Origin: Saccharum officinarum
Lineage: Eukaryota > Streptophyta > Magnoliopsida > Poales > Poaceae
Direction of reading: 5' to 3'
Assembly (NCBI GenBank): GCA_020631735.1
Contig: CM036201.1
Coordinates: 71,567,253 to 71,631,252 of the forward strand
Length of the DNA stretch: 64,000 bases
Shown here: positions 36,250 to 48,289 of the stretch, one piece after another
How the letters are laid out: every line of letters starts with the position of its first letter
Numbering within the stretch: the stretch's first letter is position 1
The notes under the pieces: model-generated
Database searches by the model: none
The model's input: the letters and a program-made list of their open reading frames with translations, nothing else
What the model was told of the DNA's origin: nothing
Made by a program: the position numbers and the translations under genes

Positions 36250-36848
36250 AATGGTTGATGTACTTGTTGTTGAGCTGTTGTTACTTGTTAGGTAGGCATA
36301 GTGATTTACTATTACTGTAGTGGACGTGGCATTCATCGGATCACATGATGAGCTCTCTGTTTCTGATGAATCTCTGGCTCAGTTGCAGTTCAGGCGCACA
36401 CTACTGCAGTACGAGTGTTTGGTACGCCCGTCTCATGTGGTTTACTCGTAACGGCCGTCATGGCCAAGGCCGCTGGCCGGCCGAGAGATTAAGCTCAGAT
36501 TAGCAGTGACCAGCTAGCTACTCGAAGCAGCATAGTTTTGCAGCAAAACGAGCTGGCGGCGCTCGTCGGCTTTACCGGCGATGCAAGGAAACGTCGATTA
36601 GTAGTAGCTTTTGCGCACATTTCCAGATGACTCCACGCTCTGTTCCCAATCCTTCCCTATGCAGGACTGCAAGGAGATGATTAGCTACTCCGTCTCTGTA
36701 CGAGCTCGTGGATGGGAGCTGGGAAGTGAGGTCGTCATGGCTATTGAGCACCTTGCTCACTTGGTCATCATTCTTTGGATTGGAGAAGAGAGCATGATGG
36801 GAAGAACAGCGCACTACGCCTACGCGGCCGATCATTACAGGCGTCCAA
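36250..36848. other. Intergenic stretch without a supported gene
   Basis: No recognisable gene, repeat or RNA was seen. Confidence 0.4.
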
Positions 36849-37172
36849 CTCTGTTTTTTTTTCCGAACCAACCAACTATGGAGTTAAAGTTTAACAAACA
36901 CCGTAGCACTTTCGTCTTATTTAACAAAAAGTTTCCAATCTTGAACTAATTAGGTTTAATAGATTTGTCTCGTAAATTACTTCTAATCTGTACCGACATA
37001 CATGCAATTAGTCTACATTTAGTATTCCATGCATTTAAGAGAACATTGATATAATGGGAGTTAAACTTTAACAAAACGTAAAGCAATTAGTGTACATTTA
37101 GTATTCCATGCATTTAAGAGAACATTGATATAATGAGAGTTAAACTTTAACAAAACGTAACCAAACAGGCTC
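36849..37172. mobile_element. Tourist-like MITE with an internal 79-bp tandem duplication
   Basis: Same family as 26362-26592 but inverted (GGAGTTAAAGTTTAACAAAC on the left, AACCAAACAGGC on the right). The right arm is duplicated: 37004-37082 and 37083-37161 are direct copies of 79 bp with two substitutions seen. The left boundary is approximate. Confidence 0.75.
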
Positions 37173-38009
37173 TAACCAAGCCATGAAGCAAGAAAAGCAC
37201 CAGAAAAACCAATGGAGCTCATTGAAGTTGCAGGGTCCCAGAGAAAAAGGCACTGGCCAGCTATTTGGAGCTCGGAAAGGACGGCGGCCGGCAGGGGCTC
37301 CGCGCGGTAGGTGGCGGTCGACCGAGATGATTGACCTGTTCCTGCTGGAGCCTTGCTGCTGCGTTCTGACGAATTTCTCATGCGGCGGCCATGGCCATGG
37401 GTGCGTTCCTGCTTGCAAACCGAAGAACCCCGGTACAGGCTACATGGCGCGCACATGGCTGCTGCCGGGGCCGCCAACAGGTGTGTGGACGGGACGCCGC
37501 GGCGGCGCGGCTCGCGGTGGAAATTACCGCGCGCCTAACCGCCTGTGCCTGTGCCTGTGCCTGTGCGCCGTGCGCGCGTATGGGCGCACATGCCGCCGCA
37601 GCGCCTGTCGGCGTCGTGGTCGTCGTCTTCGCCGTCGTCAGCCACTGAATGAACCCTGTCTGTATGCTCGCGCGGTGCGGGCCAGACAGCCTTGCAGTTG
37701 TACGAATCGGTGCGCCTGTTCTTTAGCAGCTAGTGGTAGGCCTGATGGTTGACGGCTCGACGGACGTCTACGCTGGGCCGAGAGGCAGACGACTACTCCT
37801 GCTCTTCAGTCTTCAGTGGCCACGGTTCTGTTTCTGTAGCTAAGGTGGTCTGAACAGAGAGGACGCATCGTGGGCATTTGAGACGCTGGGCCAGCGAGTC
37901 ACCGCCGTAGAATCCAGCTTTTGCGGTTCAACTTGTGGTCTCGCTTTTACAATCCACATAGCCACGCCTAAATTATGGAATCGCCTCACTGGCTTCTACG
38001 AGCTTGTGT
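37173..38009. other. GC-rich intergenic stretch
   Basis: GC-rich DNA open in several frames; it includes a short TGTGCC tandem repeat near 37544-37568. No conserved domain or plausible gene model. Confidence 0.35.
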
Positions 38010-38017
38010 GATTCATC

Positions 38018-38849
38018 CACCGGCGGAGCCATGTGTTGCCATAGAGGGCTCCGGCCCCCCTTGCCCGTTAAAAAAAATGAGAATGTATGCTGTGGGATGG
38101 GATCAGATGGACAAGCCTTTAAAGGGTAGTTAGGCGTAGGATTCTAATAAGCATAGACTAATAAACTTCCTAGTTATGTCTCATGACTCGATGGCTTGCG
38201 TGACCTGGGCACAACTGAGTCCTTGCCATCGAGTTACTCTAGGAGACTCGTGGCGCATAGAGTCCTCGCCCCAAGACTTAGTGTCCGCCCATTTAGTGCG
38301 TCTTGTTTCTTGTGACCTTTCGGGGATTTGAAATATGTGTCGTTACACCTCTGGCTGAGGTACGTACATACCCTTACTCAGGTATTGGTCACTCCTCTTC
38401 CGTACAAAAAAAATAGTTTAGCTCTTTGTGGTGTTTGCTACAGCTTCTCGTCACTTCTGCTACCGGAGCAGTGTCAAATAGCCAGTTAGCCCATGGTTAG
38501 AAGCACAAACGGAGCTATGTGGGGTCAAACTGGGTCCTAACTCTCTCTTGTTCCGGCTGTATCACTCCGGAGGTTTGCATATCACTGCATGCATGTAATT
38601 AATTCATGTCTCTCTCGTATCATGCTTGATGTTGCTGATGAATGGATCACAGCTTACAAATATGTAAATCCACACATTGTTCATTCTTCTTGGACAGAAT
38701 TTCAATTGTTCATTGCAGTCTATATAGATAGAACTTGAAAAAACAAAGATTTTTCACAGAATTCCAATGGTCTATACTACTAATGGTAATTACTGTAGCA
38801 GCGTAGCTTTGAATTGGCCCCCTACACATTCATGTAAGCTCCGCCACTG
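38018..38849. mobile_element. Non-autonomous hAT-like element
   Basis: 832 bp bounded by CACCGGCGGAGC on the left and GCTCCGCCACTG on the right, which are near-perfect inverted ends of the CAGTGGCGGAGC type. GATTCATC directly repeats at 38010-38017 and 38850-38857, the 8-bp target expected of hAT elements. The match extends to 11 bp because CAC follows on both sides, so a Mutator-like origin is a less likely alternative. No transposase frame inside. Confidence 0.75.
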
Positions 38850-39214
38850 GATTCATCCACTACGATCTAGGGATTGTGCAAAAGGCTAGCTTTTTACGGT
38901 CCATGTTTTGACCGTCTAGATTTCAATGGTCCACAACGTACGTACATTCTAGCTTCCATAATTTAGGGTGGATTCAAATAAGGACCATTGAAACTTTAGT
39001 GTTATTTGGGATCAGAACTGTTCCTCTTATAAGGTTTTTCGAAACCTTTATCGAAAGAACACTAAGAGTTTTCACTATATTTTTAGGAGAGAATTGACCC
39101 AAATTTTAGGGAAATGCTAACTTGTTTATACCCAAACTAAAAAAAAGCACACAACTAAACAAACATCTACATCTAACATGGTCAACTGAACTGGAGCTCC
39201 TCCAACGACTATGA

Positions 39215-39871
39215 CCTGTTTGGTAGGGCCCTGGCTCTTAAAAGGGCTCCAGCTCGTGGAGCAGCTTCTCTGGTGAAGGTAAAGTTGTTTTTGAAGAAAA
39301 ACAACAGCTCTAGTGGTAGTTTGGTAATAATTTTGTATTTGGTTCGTAAGAGCTTCTCTATTGGTGTTTATAAAGTGACTCATGGGATTGTTCCTAATTG
39401 GCATAAGTCGATGCGTGCACCACTGCAGCAAACCGATATATGGAGTGTGCCAGCCACCAAACATGAGCCGATTCATACCAATTAAAAGCAGCATTCATGA
39501 GAAAAGGAGAAAGAAAAAAGGGACGGAAAGCACCATTGCTCGTGCAAGTAGCCGGCTTAGGAGAACAAAACAAATTTTTATTTGATTGGCCCAAAGGAAG
39601 AGTCAACCCACCACGTACTGGAGATTAAACGGAATCGACTCAATTGCATCTTGTCGCGGGCGTACATGGCCTCGGTGAGTCGACCCACCACTACGCATGC
39701 CCTAAGTAGGAGCTGAGAAAAGCCATTTTTATCGGTTCTCTTCTATTAAAAACGGCTAGAGCTCCTCAAAGTTTCTTGCAAGGAGCTGCTTTTTAGATGG
39801 ATGTTTGACAATGCTCCTTCCAAGAAGACGCAAGAAGCCGAAGCAGTGCCGAAGCCCTGCCAAACGTAGCC
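39215..39871. mobile_element. Non-autonomous inverted-repeat element with GTTTGGTAGGGC ends
   Basis: Left end GTTTGGTAGGGCCCTGGCTC and right end GAAGCCCTGCCAAACGTAG are imperfect inverses. Similar GGAGC/AGCTCC-rich arms lie inside both ends. No coding capacity is recognised. Superfamily and exact limits are uncertain. Confidence 0.5.
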
Positions 39872-41516
39872 TAGGATCCCTTACAAGGTAAGAGAAAACA
39901 AAACTCAATTGACAGAAAAAATATCCACAACTACAAACCAGGTAAACAAAACGACAGCAAAGAATAGAAAGTACTATCTTACATGAGAATAGAGCAACTA
40001 CTTTCAATTACGAAAACTTAATCCCTTATATATTTAGTTAATGGGGATTAAAAAAACGAATTCTAGAGTGCATGGGATGTGTGATGCACCGGTTTGAAAA
40101 AGTTTCACCCCTTTTATATGTGAGACCCACGTGATAGTGGAAAAAGTTATCTCCTTCGTCTTGTCTTTCTTGTCTCTCTTCTCTCCTCGCCTCCCCCTCT
40201 CAGGTGCCACTAAGACCCATCTTACCTGCCTAGCTTGCAGCACGGTGGCTCCCACACGTGTCCGCCGCCCGTCTGCCCTACTTGTCTTCGCAACTCTGGA
40301 TGCTGTGGCGGGAGCTGTTTGCCTGCCTAATAGTGGCGGATTGACATCTGTTCGTCTGATGGTTTCTGCGGCTGATAGGCCGGCTGATGCTGTTTTGTTA
40401 TGAGAGAAAAACAATGTACCATGGCTGATAAGTTCAAACGAACATGGCGTGAGTTTGTCAACACAAAAAAGTGGTGGCGGCAGTTCCTGTCATTGGGGGT
40501 AGAAGGGAGATTGAAGCAATCACCCCCTTTTGTTTGAGGGCTTGAGAAATAAATTTAGGGAGAAAAGACGAGAAAGGAGATCCGATGGAGCATACTTTTT
40601 GACAGTTTTTTTTAGAGAAAACGGATCGCTTTTCTCAATTCAGTGGAGATGCTCTCAGTTGATATCCATATTCTTGTGTAAACATTTCAGGTTTAGGTTC
40701 TCCCAACAAAACGTTCCGTGTGATGAATCAGAATTATTTTTAAAATTTGACTGTTAGGCTGGATTTTGATTTCCAAATAAATATTTTCTTATGAAAAATC
40801 ATATAAATTAAGATATGCTCCAAAAAAAGTTTAGAATTTTTTTAGGCGAAGAACAACTTAAAAACAACCGATTTTAACGTGTTGTATTTTAAAAGGATTA
40901 ATAATAACTAAAAAAAGTATGACCACCATTGTGAAAGGGGAGAGACGAATCCAACCTCAAGTCGATTTGAACTCCAACGAAGGAAGTGCGAAACGTTCTG
41001 GCTCCGAATCTCTCGATAAACATTGCCTTTGGCACAAATTCTTGCTATTCTCTTGAGAAACGTATCCGTTCTAGCTATCCAAATGACCAGTAAGTGATGT
41101 ACCAGAGCACTGGATCTTGTAAACGAAATCTTGTAACTAACCAAGTAAGCCTGAAAAATATATCCATTTTCAGTTTCAGTGAACTTCAAATCTTAATATT
41201 GGTTTTTTTTAACTACTACTACTTAGTGGCATTGTCAGTTTTCCTTTGAAAAATCATTACAACACTTAGTTCTCGAAGTCCTTTGAAAGCAGCAAGAATG
41301 TAAGATGTCATAGTTTGGGCCAGACCTGGCTTAATCACATAAAGGAGCCCATCTAAAGCAGACCCAGCCCAGGGACTCAACTGGCCCTCTTCTTCTCTGG
41401 ATAGCTGACATTTTCAGCAAACTGAGGCCCAATAGCATACGAGCCCATCCACACCGATCCAACCGTTCGCTGCAACAACGCACATCCTAACCGTCCATCC
41501 GATCAGTCTCTCCTGG
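39872..41516. other. Intergenic stretch; possible hAT-like MITE remnant near 40348-40446
   Basis: Inverted CTGTTCGTCTGATGG and GATAAGTTCAAACGAACATG ends near 40348-40446 hint at a hAT MITE. The rest is AT-rich and has no recognised gene. The last 200 bases hold GGCCCA/GCCCA-rich sequence (41330-41460) that belongs to the RPL32 promoter. Confidence 0.35.
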
Positions 41517-41538
41517 CTAGGGTTTTAGCCCGTATAAG
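41517..41538 (+). promoter_or_regulatory. RPL32 promoter: telo-box and TATA-like element
   Basis: CTAGGGTTTT at 41517-41526 is a telo-box (AAACCCTA on the other strand) and GTATAAG follows at 41532-41538. Several GGCCCA-type site II motifs lie upstream (41340-41450). This combination is characteristic of plant ribosomal-protein genes. Confidence 0.7.
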
Positions 41539-41756
41539 AGCCCCCTCGCCACCCCGGAACCCCGCCCCCGCCGCCTAGCGCCTCCGCCCGCTCGCTTCCT
41601 CCGCATCTCGGTGCGCTCCGATCAGAAGGTGACTGCCGCCTCCTCGTCGGCGAAAGACTCCCGCTGGTTTCCTTGTTCCTTTGCTCGTTGTTTGTTCGTC
41701 GCCTCACGTCTGCGTGTTTGCTGTTGCTTGTCGGTGATCCGTGACGGAGAGCAGAG

Positions 41757-43303
41757 ATGGCGGTGCCGCTGCTGACGAAGAAGATCGTGAAGAAGCGGGT
41801 CAAGCAGTTCAAGAGGCCCCACCTCGACCGCTACAAGTGCCTTAAGGTTTGAATCTTCACCCTCTTTTCATCTCTGGAATGGACTGTGTTCTTGGAGTTC
41901 GAGGCCGGATCTGTGTGCTCGATAGTTTGGGAGCAGCGATATTGTTGAGTTGCTTTGTGATTAGCTTAACACATGATGTATGGATACAGTATATGTCCCG
42001 AGGATTTGTTCCGTATGATTACGTGCGTGGTTTAATTGTCCATAGATCTGCCCTGTTAATATTTGTAATTGGAAGCTACATGCGCTGTTTTATTCGTACC
42101 TAGATCCGAACGGCTTGTCTTTGTAATTGGTAGATACAGTTTTCTGCAATGTCACGTTGATGCTCGGTGACAGCAAATTTGTGTTATCTAGACTACAAGT
42201 CTTGAAACTGAAGCACTTGGACATTGGTTTCTATTGGGCTCATCTACTAGTGCAGTTAACCATGGTTGCATAAATGTGAATTTTGTAACAGCACCTTTAT
42301 GAAAGTGGTATCATTTGTAAATTTGTTTGATTGCACCAGTCAGTTATTGGTTTATGGTTTTCAGAGTGGTATATAGACACTACCACTACCAAATTGATCT
42401 TTCACTTAATACATAGTACTGTTATCTTGTATCATATCAGTGTTGTATTTTTTTTATAATTATTAAGGTATTCTTCATTGGTAGTGGATATCATTTTGTT
42501 CTTTCTGTTTAGCTTATAGTTCTGTATTTTTATCACATGGAAGTTCAATTGTTTTCATGTTTGAACTCAATTTTGAAGCTGGTTTGCTTATTATCTGGAT
42601 GGCTCTATACTCTTTTTACCACAACTTAGGTTCTTGTGTTAGTATCTCTTATATGCTTCTTCTGATGCATGGTTAGTCAAATTGTGAAAACGTTGTAGTT
42701 TTGCTAGTTAGAGTTCTCTCATTTTGTCAATTTGTTTAGTATTTAGTATGCCAATAACTTGCTGGCATCTCTTGAGAGTGATTTTTTTTACCCCATATCT
42801 TTGTATTTATCTCCCTCCATAGACTAATTTTGACTTTTTGATTCTTTGTACAGCCAAGCTGGCGCAGGCCAAAGGGTATTGACTCCCGCGTCAGGAGGAA
42901 GTTCAAGGGATGCACCTTGATGCCCAACATTGGTTACGGCTCTGACAAGGCAACCAGGCACTACCTCCCTAACAAGTTCAAGAAGTTTGTGGTGCACAAT
43001 GTTTCTGAGCTGGAGTTGCTCATGATGCACAACAGGTATTGATTTACATTTTCAAATCCTGGCGTTTGTCACTAACAGTGCCTTCTGATTTTGATCTGTT
43101 TGGTAGTATGTAATCCAGTTCCACCTGCAGTTTCGTTTACTGATGCAATACTACCTAACCTTTGCACACACAGGACCTACTGTGCTGAGATTGCCCACAA
43201 CGTCTCCACCAAGAAGCGCAAGGAGATTGTGGAGCGTGCCGCGCAGCTTGACATTGTGGTCACCAACAAGCTCGCTAGGCTCCGCAGCCAGGAGGATGAG
43301 TAG
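41757..43303 (+). CDS. RPL32: 60S ribosomal protein L32 (eL32), three exons
   Basis: Coding exons 41757-41846, 42854-43035 and 43174-43303 (90 + 182 + 130 nt) give 133 residues, the usual length of plant eL32. Introns of 1007 and 138 nt have GT-AG ends (AAG|GTTTGA, TACAG|CC; CAG|GTATTG, CACAG|GA). The product begins [20 protein letters not shown] and contains [20 protein letters not shown] and [17 protein letters not shown], followed by THKKRKEI-like basic sequence ([17 protein letters not shown]) and a RLRSQEDE end. It is a structural component of the large cytosolic ribosomal subunit. The ATG is the first in frame after the telo-box and pyrimidine-rich leader. The second exon ends inside an Arg codon. 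No damage is seen, so it is likely functional. The long first intron is typical of plant ribosomal-protein genes. Confidence 0.97.
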
Positions 43304-44807
43304 TCTGGTTTCTTGTCATAACAACGTACTGGATCTTGTCATTCCCATCTGTAGGAAGCTATTATGTTTTGTGTCTTGTTAGTACTGAGAATACCAGTTA
43401 TTCCTACCTTTTTGCTACCAGTAGCGACTTCTATGTGGCAGATTCTACTGTTATGTGATATCTATCTTAATTTTCTGCATTGCATGGTTTCATTGGTGTC
43501 TTACCTGTCATCCCGGCATTTGGTTGATAATGGCTTATTTTTAGCAAGGCTATGGTTTGGTATTGGCTAGAATGGTCATGTATATGTACCCAAGGGTTTG
43601 ATGTTTGGTTGCATGAGAAGTTTCGCACATGCTTTTGGTTGCATGAGAAGTTTGGCACATGCTCGTATGCATTGAGCCTGTTCACTCGGCCATCTTTTTC
43701 AGATTTTTTTTTCAGCCGGCTTGTCGCAGCAACACGTACAGTAGACATGCTCAAATGCAATGTCGCAGCAACCAAATAGCACTGTCGCAGGAACCGAAAA
43801 CAGAAACATTTTTGCTAGCATTTGATAAAAGGGAACTCATAAAATTGGTTTCATGATTTTAAAACACTAGATAGTTATGAGTTTAGCCAGCTAAATCATT
43901 TTTTAATTGTAGTTAAAAATATAAATATAATGGTGGTGGAAAACATCCTAAGAAAGTTAGCAAAGTTTTTTTTTTCAATTTCTGGAGTTTATATAAAGTG
44001 TCTACCGGTGAGCCTCCTGAACCGACAGGTAGAAACTGATGCACCTTCCACTCGGGGTCACAGGATATAAAGAAGATGGAAGGGTACATGAAGAAGATGC
44101 AAGGTAGGGATTGGGCAAGTGACGTGTTACTATTCCACCTGCGGTAGCTTTGGTTTGGGCTTTCCACGGCCCAGCAATAGAAACAGCATTGGTCGGCTAG
44201 GAGGGCCCAAGCGAGCGTCGGCCCCACTCAGACACAGGTCATCCACCCTCGTACTCGGACCCACGACCCTCCTGTGGTCAGAGTCGTCACACAGTATACA
44301 GTGCCGGCCGGCGCCACTGTTCCACGACAAAAATCCTCGTCGGTTGCCCGTTAGGTGACCTTTATTCTAGTACCTGCCACAGCGGCCGTAGAGCGAGCGC
44401 GTCGCTCGCACAGAGTGCCTGCGTGAGCGTGACCCATCGTTCCATTCCATCTCGTACAGTGCCTGCCGCACCGAGGCTCCCTCTGCCTCTGGGCGGGAGG
44501 CTCCAGTCCAATCCCTTTTTTTCTGCCCAAAGTCTCTGCACTGTTCTCGCTCGCATCCTTCGCTTCAAAGCTCAGGCCGGCAGGGCATGGAGATGAGATG
44601 AGGAGATCGTCTGCAACTACTACTCTACTCCCTGTGAACTGTGATTCTACTGCAAGGCACAAAGAGACGACGATGTGACGATGCGACGGCATGCGACAAC
44701 AGCAACGAGCCGACGCAGCATAGAGAAACACTGCTGTATTACTTTTATTACTGGGTAGGCTGGCTGTAGCTTCATTCTTTGCTCCTTTCACTTTCCTGTA
44801 CTATGTA
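43304..44807. other. RPL32 3' region and intergenic stretch
   Basis: The RPL32 3' UTR occupies an unknown first part; no canonical AATAAA is seen close by. A 30-bp unit (TTGGTTGCATGAGAAGTTT and onward) is tandemly duplicated at 43605-43664. No other gene is recognised. Confidence 0.4.
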
Positions 44808-44894
44808 CTCCCTCCGTCCCTAAATGTTTCTCTCTATAAAACCGTGTTTTCCTCACAGACATGTTTTTCGGACGACACACGTAAAGGCACGGAG
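44808..44894. mobile_element. Short Stowaway-like MITE
   Basis: 87 bp with TA on both sides (44806-44807, 44895-44896), left end CTCCCTCCGTCCC and right end GGCACGGAG as imperfect inverse. Confidence 0.6.
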
Positions 44895-44950
44895 TAGTAC
44901 ATGTTGCTAGGACCCTACGATTCCAACTTTAAAGCAACAACTACTGCTAT

Positions 44951-45195
44951 GGCCCCGTTTAGTTGTGAAAATTTTTGGGGAAAAATTCTTGTAGCATTTT
45001 TCGTTGTTATTTGGTAAAAATTGTCTAACCATGGACTAACTAGGCTCAAAATATTTGTCTCGACATTTACAGACAAACTGTGCAATTAGTTATTTTTTTT
45101 ACCTACATTTAATGCTCCATACATGCGTCCAAAGATTCGATGTGACAATTACTATGCAAAAATTTTTGGCACTTTTTGGCCATCTAAACGAGGCC
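44951..45195. mobile_element. MITE (GTTTAG family), left member of an inverted pair
   Basis: 245 bp, GGCCCCGTTTAGTT to ATCTAAACGAGGCC, with TAT on both sides. Interior orientation equals that of 34932 and is opposite to the neighbour at 45225. Confidence 0.8.
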
Positions 45196-45224
45196 TATGT
45201 CAAATTACAGGCGGAATTCTCCAT

Positions 45225-45470
45225 GGCCTTGTTCAGTTCCAAAAAAATTTTGCAGAATTTTTTGCAAGATTTCCCGTCACATCGAATTTTTAGACACATA
45301 CATGAAAGCATTAAATATATATAAAAAATAAAATTAATTATATAGTTTAGACGAAATGGACGAGATGAATCTTTTAAACATAATTAGATCCTGATTGGAC
45401 ACTAATTGTCAAATAATATCGAAAATTGCTACGGTGTCATTTTGCCAATTTTTTTTAACCGAACCGGCCC
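45225..45470. mobile_element. MITE (same family), right member of an inverted pair
   Basis: Begins GGCCTTGTTCAGTT and ends CCGAACCGGCCC, with CAT on both sides. Interior CCCGTCACATCGAATTTTTA matches 28108. It lies only 29 bp from the preceding member, in opposite orientation. Confidence 0.75.
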
Positions 45471-48289
45471 CATATCTCTCTCGTCATAATCGATTTATTT
45501 ATTTACTGTATATAAGTCCCTTGTCGTTGTATCCGTACGTCCACCGGGTTCGAGTCTCTTCGACTCGGTGCTTGTATCGTCTGGAGCTAAATTATCCTTC
45601 CACTTGGTGAAAACATGCCTCCCTAACGGCGAGCCATCTACAGTGACTTTGCCAATTTGAAAATCCCCCTGACCTCATAGTGAAAAATGATGCGTAGCCC
45701 GACAAGCTAAGCATGGCCCATGGGCCATGGCTGCATTACGACGCACGGGCTTGTGCAGACCGAAGCAAACCCAAAGCTGTTCCGAGCCTGACCGTAATGG
45801 CTCAATCGATTTTTTTTTGGTTTCTAAATATGAATCCAAGGCTTAAAAGGACCCGCAAAATGCTCAATTCTAGGATGTTGTATGCATTCAGGAAGTGAAT
45901 ATATATGAATAAATTCTAGGACCGTCTACCTGCAAACACAAGGTGGATATATATGTGCCCATATGCGATGAGTGATGAATAATTGTCAAGAGGTGATCGA
46001 GCTTTGGTTCATAGTGTATGAGACTAACCATGGCGTGGGTGGGGGTGTCGTACAACATGTCTCTTGTCCTATGATGTACACTTGTGTTTAGCGTGTTGAG
46101 ACGATCGACGATAATAGAGAAGGTCAGCAAGTTTGTGCTGATGGTCTGGTATTGGTGAAGGACGAACGTGTAGGTATGGACTGAGGGCCAGAGGAGGACA
46201 GACCGTGGATAGCTAGCACTTGACAACATCGACAAGCAAGTGTACATGAGAAAACGACGTAGACGGTGCTGATCAAGTCAAGATGACGATTGACCAAGTC
46301 AAGCGGGGGTGCGAGGACTTGATGATTGGACGATTGAGGACTAGCGGTGACACGCGTCGAGATCTTGCAGGAAGTGTAACGGATACTCAACTCTAGATGG
46401 GTTTGGCGGTTTTGGCCATAAAACTACGGGCGGTGGAGTGGATTTGCCGGGTTTGGGCCTAAAAATCCGGGAGGATCTCGTGGCGGCACTGGAGAGCTTG
46501 CAATGAGGCAACACGTCTTCGTGAAGGGGTCGCGTTCGTCCGGTGTTCAAAACTCAACTTGGACCATTATGCCCCTGAGCTTAAGTAGTTCAATGAAATA
46601 TCTAAGGGTATACTTGAGTGGAGATCTGCAGACAGAGAGAGTAGCTTTAGTTGTGAGCTTTCCAGTCTCTACAAGGCTAGCCAGAGTCAGTAATGTTGAG
46701 TGGAGATCCGCATTTTTTCTATGAAATTAAACTGATTCCTATGAACTTTCTATGTGGTTCTTGTGAAATTACTGCGTTCCAAACAGGCCCTGAGTGGGCG
46801 GATGCCTCTTATGCCTTCTCCCCTTCGGCCCTCTCGTTTTTTTAGTTCTCTTGGATTTCTTGTTTCTGAGTTTTTCCATTTGGTTTGGTGGGATCAATAT
46901 GTGCTTATGACATGTGAGGAATATGTCTAGCCACCAAATCTAGCAGATTCCTCATGAGCACTCAAATTATAGCTTTGAAGGAAAAAAATTTGGGAAAACC
47001 TTGTTCCGGAGCTGAGTTTTTTTATCTGCTTTGATTCTAAAGGATTTGGAAGTTGATTTTGGGAAAAGGATCACAATACCCTCAACAACTTATCTGCAAA
47101 ATTTGAGGTCGTATGCATCGTTTTTGGCTTTTGGAAAGAGTGTCTCGGGCTGCTGGAGCAGTAAAACCGGCTAAGTCGGTTGAGCAAACTGGGTAAGCCG
47201 ACTCTCCCACCCGGCCGGTTCCTCCAAGGCTTACATTCCAGGGAGGCGTTGCCAACGTGTTGCGTTTTCGCCTCCTTCGCCGAGTCTTTTTAACTGTTTT
47301 GGCTTTTAGTCTTTGAATCTTTTCCGAACGTGGCGCAATCAACCAGCACCCGGCGGGGCCTCGATTTTTTTTCGTGGCAGTAACTTTGTAGCACGTACGA
47401 TACGAGTAGGGTAAACAAAAAAACTTTAACCCACGCCGCGCCAGCGCCGTCCTCTCAGCTTTTTTCCCTGGGCTGGACTAGAGGAAGGGCTGGAGTGGAC
47501 GTCTACAGCCGCGACGGCGAAGGATTCGTCCGCGTCGCAGCGTACGGGCCGCACCAGCACGGGCACGACAGCGGGGCCGCGTCCATCAGAATCTACTGCG
47601 TCTGTCCCGTGCCACGGCATGTTCCTAGTCCTTCCTAGCGGCTGGCCGCCCTAAAGACGCTGCTAACGACGCCGTCACTGCATGCACTCGCCGTCGTAGC
47701 ACGCGCGCATGCATTCACGCCGCCGTGCCTGCCGGGGGATCGACGGTAGTACAGCACGAACAAGGCCAGCCTAGCTACTTACCTCCTGCCACGGTGGCAC
47801 TGCTATACTGAACCGTTTGGGTAAGACAGCATGCAGTGTAATTGTTCTTAGCATAACATTGTTCAAGTGTATGTCCGCCTTCAAGATACGTGCTCGCAAT
47901 CCAGTGTTCACGCTGGTGAGAATAACACGAGTTGTTAGGACGGAATATGAGGAATAACACGCGTCGAGAACGAATCTGTAACGATTTTACAGCACTATTT
48001 AAGCTTACTTGTGCAGAAATAACGGTGAGCTGATGAGGTCCAAGAGAGAGAGAGCCTGTCCGACAGAAGAACCGGAAAGTAAGCGCCGAGAAGGTTAGAA
48101 ATACTCCAGCAGCAATGTTTGACCTACTACCCCAGGTCAGGAATGGAACATCTACGACGCATCTCAAGCTACCCCTTCTTGTTGATATTTTTCTATTACG
48201 TCCAGATCCACCAAACTTATGCTGTAAGTTGAGATCCAACAACTATGCATGCAAAACTAATCAAATAATCACCCTACCTAGTTTAATTC
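45471..48289. other. Intergenic stretch without a supported gene
   Basis: Open frames such as 45888-46247 (minus) and 47775-48242 (minus) show no family motif, signal or splice structure that I recognise. 47420-47720 is GC-rich. Confidence 0.35.

Noticed and set aside
45540..45580. tRNA-like GGTTCGAGTC segment
   Set aside because: No cloverleaf or acceptor stem could be built around it.
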